In this document: positions 1-4,339 of the stretch, piece by piece
Numbering within the stretch: the first letter of the stretch is position 1
Layout: every line of letters starts with the position of its first letter
Source of the DNA: Acidobacteriaceae bacterium
Lineage (GTDB): Bacteria; Acidobacteriota; Terriglobia; Terriglobales; Acidobacteriaceae
DNA: 5,583 nucleotides
Reading direction: 5' to 3'
Assembly (NCBI GenBank): GCA_003154055.1
Contig: PMCH01000099.1
Location: 19,181-24,763, forward strand
The notes under the pieces: model-generated
The model's database searches: none
Seen by the model: only the letters and a program-made list of their open reading frames with translations
What the model was told of the DNA's origin: nothing
Program-made: the position numbers and the translations under genes

Positions 1-32
1 GCTAAAGGTTTTGTTCGGTCCGGGCCTCAACC

Positions 33-46
33 TAGGCTGCTAAACT
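33..46 (+). promoter_or_regulatory. Candidate -10 element(s) for dgt with very short or absent leader
   Basis: TAAACT at 41-46 resembles a -10 box and would put the transcript start at about 52-53, on the ATG itself. Alternatively TTGTTC (11-16) and TAGGCT (33-38), 16 bases apart, form a weak -35/-10 pair that would give a leader of about 8 bases. Either reading agrees with the missing Shine-Dalgarno. The matches are weak and only 52 bases of upstream sequence are present. Confidence 0.25.
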
Positions 47-52
47 CTTCCC

Positions 53-1168
53 ATGCTCGCGAAATACGCTGTCCGTCCGGAAGATTCCCGCGGGCGCCGC
101 CATCCCGAGCCGTCCCACGCCTACCGCAACGACTTCCAGCGCGATCGCGACCGGGTCATCCATTCGCGCGCTTTTCGCCGTCTCGAAGCCAAGACTCAGG
201 TTTTTACCCGCCGCTATTCCGACCATTTCCGTAATCGACTGACGCACACCATCGAGGTCTCCCAGATTTCGCGCACCATCGCCGCGCAACTCGGCCTCAA
301 CGCGGATCTGGTCGAAGCGCTGGCCCTGGTCCACGACATCGGCCATCCTCCCTTCGGCCACGCGGGAGAAAAAGCGCTCGACGCGGCCATGCGGCAACAT
401 GGATTTTCGTTCGATCACAACCTTCACGCGCTGCGCATCGTCGAGGATTTCGAGCTCCGTTACGCGTCCTTCCGAGGATTGAATCTGACCTTCGAAGTCC
501 GCGAGGGAATCATCAAGCACTCGCACGACTATTCTGCCGACGCGCACCCCGAACTTTCCGAGTATCTTCTCCACCAGCGGGCCCCGCTGGAAGCGCAGTT
601 AATCGACCTCACCGACGAGATCGGATACGACACCGCCGACCTCGATGACGGTTACGAAGCCCACCTGCTGACAGTCGAGCAGATCGCAAGCAGCGTCCAT
701 CTGTTTGACCGCTGTTTCCGGGAGGTGCAGGTCCTCTACCCCAATGCCCCCGAGAAGCTACAGTTCAATGAAGCCCTGAAGCGTGTTTTCGACCATCTGG
801 TCGGTGATCTGATCTCAGGCACAAAGCAACGCCTGGCCGACGCCGGCATCCATTCGCTGGCAGATGTCCGCCAGCATCCTAAGCGACTCGTTGGCTTCAG
901 CCCACCGATGGAACTCGAGCGCCGCCAGATCAAACACTTCCTCTACGAAAACCTCTATTTCAGCCCCGCACTGGAAGGAGAAAAAGACGATGCCGAGCGC
1001 ATCATCGGAGAACTCTTCGCCCACTGGACAGAAGAGCCCGACGATCTTCCGCGCAGCTATCGCGAGAAGGCTGTGCACGAGCCCCTGCCCCGCGTTATCT
1101 GCGACTACATCGCGGGCATGACCGACCCGTTCATTTCGCAGCAGTATGAGAAATACTGCGGCGCGTAG
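53..1168 (+). CDS. dgt: Deoxyguanosinetriphosphate triphosphohydrolase-like protein (HD domain, class 2)
   Basis: Cytoplasmic enzyme that cleaves dNTPs (classically dGTP) to deoxynucleoside plus tripolyphosphate, tuning the nucleotide pool. The 371-residue protein shows the family signature in order: an N-terminal SRGRRHPEP segment (12-20), FQRDRDRVIHS..FRRLEAKTQV (28-50), RLTHTIEVSQI with metal ligand H65, HDIGHPPFGHAGE (94-106) with H94/D95, FDHN (120-123), EGIIKHSHDY (151-160), and TDEIGYDTADLDDG (187-200) with the fourth likely metal ligand D188. The length fits the shorter class 2 type, not the roughly 500-residue E. coli enzyme. In the last motif the usual His before D-L-D-D-G is Ala195. 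The start is fixed: an in-frame TAA lies at 41-43 and ATG 53 is the first start after it. No Shine-Dalgarno is visible. The gene is convergent with the hydrolase gene. The family call is secure; substrate preference cannot be read from sequence. Confidence 0.95.
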   Translation: MLAKYAVRPEDSRGRRHPEPSHAYRNDFQRDRDRVIHSRAFRRLEAKTQVFTRRYSDHFRNRLTHTIEVSQISRTIAAQLGLNADLVEALALVHDIGHPPFGHAGEKALDAAMRQHGFSFDHNLHALRIVEDFELRYASFRGLNLTFEVREGIIKHSHDYSADAHPELSEYLLHQRAPLEAQLIDLTDEIGYDTADLDDGYEAHLLTVEQIASSVHLFDRCFREVQVLYPNAPEKLQFNEALKRVFDHLVGDLISGTKQRLADAGIHSLADVRQHPKRLVGFSPPMELERRQIKHFLYENLYFSPALEGEKDDAERIIGELFAHWTEEPDDLPRSYREKAVHEPLPRVICDYIAGMTDPFISQQYEKYCGA

Positions 1169-1200
1169 GCCGCACCCGCACCAGGACTTCGCTCTGTGGG

Positions 1201-2838
1201 TCACGGATGGCGGAGCGCTGAATCCGCCTGGCGTTTCGCCCAGTCCGTGAGCAGCGGAAAGTAGCCATCCACGTACGTGTTTAGGAACGGCAGTTCCTTC
1301 TCGCCGCCGGTCCTTGCCTTGAACATGGAGTGTTCCGCGCCGGGCAACAGCTTGTGTTCAAAGTGCGGGTTGCCCGCAACTTGCATCGCCTGTCGAAGCC
1401 GTGCCAGGTTCTCAAGGGGCTTCGAATACGCCTCAAACTCCCCCTGAAGGTAGAGGACCGGCACACGCACGCTTTCCCAGTATTTTCCCGGATCCACCCC
1501 GCACTTCCAGAAATCCCACGCGTCGTCACCCCTTGATTCCGGTGGGCCAATATAGGGATCCGGCAACCAGGCCTTCCCCTGGGCTGCCCTCAGGACCGTT
1601 TCGTACTCATCCCAGTTATCGCGCTTACAGGCGTAACGGAATTTCACTCTTTGCAGGTGTACGGCGGCATTGACCTCATCCTTGGAAAAACCATCGGCCC
1701 GCAGCTTCAGTTCGGTGCGCTGGATCTCCTGCTCGTTCGTGTTGACGACGGCCCCGGACACGTTGATGAAAAATGCAAGCCGGTCAGTTTTCTGGGCCAC
1801 CAGGGGCTCGAGGATGCCACCCTGGCTGATCCCCCAAAGCCCGATAATGCCGGGATTCACTTCAGGTCGTGTGCGCAGCAGCCCTACGGCGGCCGCCGCG
1901 TCTCCAGACAACAGTTCGGGATCGTCGTCACGCTTTCCTCCCGACTTACCCGTGCCCCGCTTGTCGTAGTTGAGCACTGCGAATCCGTTCCTCGCAAACT
2001 GGTCTCCGACAAACGCCAACGCCCCGTACTGCCCACCGCGGGTCTGGTAGTTCGAGCCATGGAGAATCACGAGCGCCGGCCCCCGCCGGCCCTCCGCCGG
2101 AATCCTCAGCGTGCCGGAAAGCTTGGTGCCTGCATTCTCGAATTCAACTTCTTCCCGCGTGTAAAGGACTTTACGGTCCAGTGTCAGGCTTCGCGTCCTC
2201 CCTCTCCGCACCTTCAGTTGCGTAGGCTGACCATCCGAGCGCCGCACGAACTCAAACCAGGTCTGTTCCGGATACCAGATGTCGATACCGGGGCCGGTCC
2301 AGAATTGCGTTTCGGATGCCGGCACGAGCCGCCCCGAGCGGCCTGTTCGCCGGTTCAGAAAGCAGAGGTAGTTGTTTTCGCGCTCGATGACGTACGACCC
2401 ACCCGCCGCCTCGTAGTTTCCCGCCAGTGTGTCCAGGTACTCCTTCGGCAGGATTGCGGTCGGCTCCAGGACGATCTTTCCTTGAACTCGGGCCGCCTTG
2501 ACCGTCCCCTGCAGCGAATTTGCAACCCACCGCGTCTCCACGTGGATCACAGAGGAAGCATCGCCTAGATTGAAGGCGATCTGGTTCCGGTCGATCTGCA
2601 AATTCCGCAGATCGAGGTCATTCTCCCAGTCCAGGACGGGGCGATTGTAAGTGCCCACCCACTTCTCGTTTTCTTTTTTGAGGCGGACCACCAGGAATAC
2701 TCGCTGGTGGTCCAGGGTGTACTCACCGACCCACCGGCCGGTTGCGTCTTCACGGGTTGGCTTGTTTAGTTGTGCTGCGGAATTGAGGGAAACCAACGTT
2801 CCCGCTGCGAAGACTATGGCAAGGACCCCGCCTCGCAT
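1201..2838 (-). CDS. Secreted alpha/beta hydrolase (serine esterase/peptidase-like) with N-terminal beta-rich region
   Basis: Exported serine hydrolase of unknown substrate, 545 residues from the chosen start. Residues 1-22 form a Sec signal peptide (MRGG, then a hydrophobic stretch ending NSAA before Q23). Residues about 34-126 (from GRWVGEYTL) and 135-225 are beta-rich modules often placed before such hydrolases. The alpha/beta hydrolase core spans about 240-540: HGS oxyanion strand (H260), YDKRGTGKSGG (291-301), nucleophile elbow G-I-S-Q-G with Ser338, PVLYLQGEFE with the acid position at Glu469, and PGAEH with His503. The acid is Glu where relatives usually have Asp. ATG 2838 is preferred because GGGAG/GGAGAG lies just upstream and it starts directly on the signal peptide. 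An ATG at 2859 is possible; the ORF extends open to a GTG at 2934, which would bury the signal sequence. The gene is convergent with dgt and divergent from the OmpA-like gene. The fold is secure, the substrate unknown. Confidence 0.87.
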   Translation of the reverse strand: MRGGVLAIVFAAGTLVSLNSAAQLNKPTREDATGRWVGEYTLDHQRVFLVVRLKKENEKWVGTYNRPVLDWENDLDLRNLQIDRNQIAFNLGDASSVIHVETRWVANSLQGTVKAARVQGKIVLEPTAILPKEYLDTLAGNYEAAGGSYVIERENNYLCFLNRRTGRSGRLVPASETQFWTGPGIDIWYPEQTWFEFVRRSDGQPTQLKVRRGRTRSLTLDRKVLYTREEVEFENAGTKLSGTLRIPAEGRRGPALVILHGSNYQTRGGQYGALAFVGDQFARNGFAVLNYDKRGTGKSGGKRDDDPELLSGDAAAAVGLLRTRPEVNPGIIGLWGISQGGILEPLVAQKTDRLAFFINVSGAVVNTNEQEIQRTELKLRADGFSKDEVNAAVHLQRVKFRYACKRDNWDEYETVLRAAQGKAWLPDPYIGPPESRGDDAWDFWKCGVDPGKYWESVRVPVLYLQGEFEAYSKPLENLARLRQAMQVAGNPHFEHKLLPGAEHSMFKARTGGEKELPFLNTYVDGYFPLLTDWAKRQADSALRHP

Positions 2839-2842
2839 GCGA

Positions 2843-2854
2843 CTCCCGCTCTCC
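2843..2854 (-). promoter_or_regulatory. Ribosome binding site deciding the hydrolase start
   Basis: Read on the minus strand, GGAGAGC followed by GGGAG lies 4 to 10 bases before ATG 2838. The alternative starts at 2859, 2895 and 2934 have no comparable purine-rich site. This supports the 545-residue form, which begins at the signal peptide. Confidence 0.5.
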
Positions 2855-2912
2855 GACATAGTGTGTCTTAGACGGGAAGCCGGCGTTTTCGTCATCCAGA
2901 GCAAATCAGGAC

Positions 2913-2939
2913 TCGATACGGTCGGCTGTTTCACCTCAA
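2913..2939 (-). promoter_or_regulatory. Weak candidate promoter for the hydrolase gene
   Basis: On the minus strand, TTGAGG (2939-2934) and TATCGA (2918-2913) are 15 bases apart, shorter than the usual 16-18. If used, the transcript would begin near 2906, downstream of the GTG at 2934, which would rule out that longer start. An AT-rich TATAAA further out, near 3031-3036 on the same strand, is another -10 candidate but has no good -35. Neither is strong. Confidence 0.18.
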
Positions 2940-3163
2940 GGCGACGTTTATGGTTGCCCCGTCACCCTCCCGAGGCCCTGTTTTCTCAACCTTATCCTCC
3001 TCTCCTACTGGAGTTCTCCACACGCAGTTTTTATATGAATTCCCGCCAAAATTACCGCCAGGACCGATTTGGCCTTCTCCCCCCGGCCTCCACCCTGTAA
3101 AATATCCATGAAAATAAAGCACTTCTCGTCCAGGAGCGCTACCCGTGGATTTGGCACCCAACC

Positions 3164-3172
3164 TGTTCTAAT
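3164..3172 (+). promoter_or_regulatory. Extended -10 promoter candidate for the OmpA-like gene
   Basis: TGTTCTAAT matches the extended -10 form TGnTATAAT with one mismatch. No clear -35 is present, as is common for extended -10 promoters. Transcription would begin near 3179, leaving a leader of about 155 bases before ATG 3335. The same stretch begins with TTGGCACC at 3151-3158, which looks like a sigma-54 -24 element, but the -12 position reads GT instead of GC. A second candidate is TAAAAT at 3098-3103 with a poor -35 (TTCTCC, 3075-3080) 17 bases upstream. Confidence 0.38.
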
Positions 3173-3207
3173 GAGGGGGTGGTCGCGGGGTAAGCGGCCA
3201 GGTTTTC

Positions 3208-3233
3208 AGGCATCCGTTGCGTCCGGAGTGCCT
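3208..3233 (+). repeat. Inverted repeat (hairpin) in the OmpA-like gene leader
   Basis: AGGCATCCG (3208-3216) pairs with CGGAGTGCCT (3224-3233), giving nine base pairs with one bulged G (3228) and a seven-base loop. No T-run follows, so it is not a terminator. It could be a stability or regulatory hairpin in the leader RNA. Confidence 0.4.
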
Positions 3234-3276
3234 TCAGAGTTTCGGCAAGTTTCTGGTAGGTAAGACGCCATTAAAA

Positions 3277-3321
3277 CGCGCGAAAAGCGCGGGGAGTGGA
3301 GTCCCCACCCCATACTTTTTT
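3277..3321 (+). promoter_or_regulatory. Tandem leader hairpins with T-run just before the ribosome binding site
   Basis: CGCGC (3277-3281) pairs with GCGCG (3287-3291) around a GAAAA loop. Right after it, GGG-A-GTGG (3292-3299) can pair with CCACCCC (3305-3311), seven pairs with a bulged A and a five-base loop. ATAC and six Ts (3316-3321) follow and run directly into the GGAGGA site. The layout looks like a weak intrinsic terminator or attenuator, or a structured spacer that keeps the ribosome site clear. The T-run sits four bases from the stem, which is further than usual, so attenuation is only a possibility. Confidence 0.3.
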
Positions 3322-3327
3322 GGAGGA
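3322..3327 (+). promoter_or_regulatory. Strong Shine-Dalgarno site of the OmpA-like gene
   Basis: GGAGGA lies seven bases before ATG 3335. It fixes that start over the in-frame GTG at 3296, which would add 13 residues ahead of a clean signal peptide. It is the best ribosome binding site in the window, fitting an abundantly made envelope protein. Confidence 0.85.
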
Positions 3328-3334
3328 AGTTCAA

Positions 3335-4216
3335 ATGAAGAATCGCAACATCGTCACCCTGCTGCTAGCTGGAATTCTGGCCGTGCCGGCATTCGCGCAG
3401 CAGAGTTCCACCACCCCGACCCAGCCCGCCACCACAACCGATCAGGCGAGCGCTCCCAAGGCGGACACCGCCACCGGCAAGACCCCGCTGCAGCCGCAGA
3501 CCAACGAGGGCTTCTGGGGAAAAATCAATCCCTTTGCCCGCAAGAAATATGTTCAGCGGCAGACCCAGCCGATCGCCGATCGCATCAACGAACTCGATGA
3601 ACTGACTGCCACCAACGGCAAGCAGATCAAGGACGTTGACGCCCGCGCCCAGCAGGGCATCCAGCTTGCTTCGGCGAAAGCCAATGAAGCTGATCAGCAT
3701 GCCATTGAAGCCGGTAACAAGGCTCAGGCAGCTCAGCAGACGGCCCAGCAGGCCGGCACCCGCCTTACAACCGTCGAGCAGGTTGTCACCAACATTGATC
3801 AGTACCAGGCTTCGACCCAGACCGAAATCCGCTTCAAGCCCGGCCAGACCGTGCTGAGCAAGAACGCCAAGGACGCTCTGGACGAAATGGCGACTCCGCT
3901 GAAGAGCCAGCACGGCTACATCGTCGAAGTGCAGGGCTTCTCGTCCGGCCACGGCCAGACCGCGATTGCCAACTCACAGAAGATGGCCGAGTCGGTGGTT
4001 CGTTACCTGGTACTGAACCATGAGATTCCGGTCTACCGCATTTATCTGGTCGGCATGGGCAATACGCCCACGCCCGCTTCCACCGGCGACAGCAAGCCCA
4101 AGCGCATCACCGGCGGCCGCGTCGAAATCAGCCTGATGAAGAACAACCTGGAGCAGTTGGCCGGGAACACCGCTGCACCAGCACCGAGTCAGGATCAGCA
4201 ACAGCAACCGAAATAG
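3335..4216 (+). CDS. Exported coiled-coil protein with OmpA-like C-terminal domain
   Basis: Envelope protein of 293 residues. Residues 1-21 are a Sec signal peptide ending PAFA before QQ; there is no lipobox Cys. Residues 22-57 are a Thr/Pro/Gln/Ala-rich linker. FWGKINPFARKKY (60-72) is a basic aromatic patch. Residues about 78-158 are an Ala/Gln-rich helical region, probably a coiled coil, Lpp-like in composition. Residues about 163-268 match the OmpA-like (peptidoglycan-associated) fold: EIRFKPGQTVLS, IVEVQGFSS, MAESVVRYL, RIYLVGMGNTPTP and GRVEISLM. The C-terminus is a Gln/Pro tail. There is no N-terminal beta-barrel. In OmpA proteins an Asp (GHTD) and an Arg (before A-x-x-V) hold diaminopimelate; here these positions are Ser204 and Met217, so classical peptidoglycan binding is doubtful. 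It stands alone with its own Shine-Dalgarno, long leader and strong terminator. The domain call is good, the exact role unknown. Confidence 0.88.
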   Translation: MKNRNIVTLLLAGILAVPAFAQQSSTTPTQPATTTDQASAPKADTATGKTPLQPQTNEGFWGKINPFARKKYVQRQTQPIADRINELDELTATNGKQIKDVDARAQQGIQLASAKANEADQHAIEAGNKAQAAQQTAQQAGTRLTTVEQVVTNIDQYQASTQTEIRFKPGQTVLSKNAKDALDEMATPLKSQHGYIVEVQGFSSGHGQTAIANSQKMAESVVRYLVLNHEIPVYRIYLVGMGNTPTPASTGDSKPKRITGGRVEISLMKNNLEQLAGNTAAPAPSQDQQQQPK

Positions 4217-4246
4217 CTGGCAGCACCTCCCCTGAACGAACACGAG

Positions 4247-4274
4247 AAAGCCTCCCGAAAGGGAGGCTTTTTTT
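4247..4274 (+). terminator. Intrinsic terminator after the OmpA-like gene
   Basis: AAAGCCTCCC (4247-4256) and GGGAGGCTTT (4261-4270) form a perfect ten-base-pair stem closed by a GAAA tetraloop, followed by a run of seven Ts (4268-4274). It lies 30 bases after the stop codon. On the opposite strand the hairpin is followed only by TTTCTCG, so termination of the convergent flavoenzyme transcript here would be weaker. Confidence 0.95.
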
Positions 4275-4339
4275 CTGGATAGGTCTCCGCGAGGAAACTT
4301 GCTGTTTGTATCAGGGCATTGCTTTAGCGATGCCGCCAC

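Larger units (their letters stand above)
2839..3334. other. Divergent intergenic region between hydrolase and OmpA-like genes
   Basis: About 500 bases with no supportable gene. The left part should carry the minus-strand hydrolase promoter and leader. The right part carries promoter candidates and a long leader for the OmpA-like gene. Visible details are a CCGCCA repeat (3043-3048 and 3055-3060, 12 bases apart), an AT-rich patch near 3028-3040, a -10-like TAAAAT at 3098-3103, an extended -10 at 3164-3172, and inverted repeats at 3208-3233, 3277-3291 and 3292-3311. A 51-codon frame from ATG 3108 has no ribosome binding site and was not called. Confidence 0.6.

Noticed and set aside
32..574. 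Minus-strand open frame (180 codons) opposite dgt
   Set aside because: It lies fully against the conserved HD-domain coding sequence and shows no motif of its own.
1174..1201. ACCCGCA/TGTGGGT hairpin between the convergent dgt and hydrolase genes
   Set aside because: The stem is seven pairs including a G-U, the loop is 14 bases, and there is no T-run on either side, so it is not a supportable terminator.
1651..2568. Long plus-strand open frame (305 codons) opposite the hydrolase gene
   Set aside because: It is antisense to a clear hydrolase with catalytic motifs. Its translation is Arg/Pro-rich without a domain, as expected from a GC-rich shadow frame.
3108..3263. 51-codon frame starting ATG 3108 in the divergent intergenic region
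   Set aside because: There is no Shine-Dalgarno, the product is a low-information basic peptide with no recognisable motif, and it overlaps the best promoter candidate of the OmpA-like gene.
3220..3270. GGTAGGTAAG and nearby stems resembling part of a c-di-GMP riboswitch
   Set aside because: The rest of the conserved core is absent; only a short purine-rich string matches.
3296..3334. Longer OmpA-like gene start at GTG 3296
   Set aside because: It would put 13 residues ahead of a clean signal peptide, and the GGAGGA site is correctly spaced only for ATG 3335.
3365..3952. Minus-strand open frame (195 codons) opposite the OmpA-like gene
   Set aside because: The Leu/Gly-rich translation arises as the complement of Ala/Gln codons. 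It has no ribosome binding site and the sense gene is well supported.
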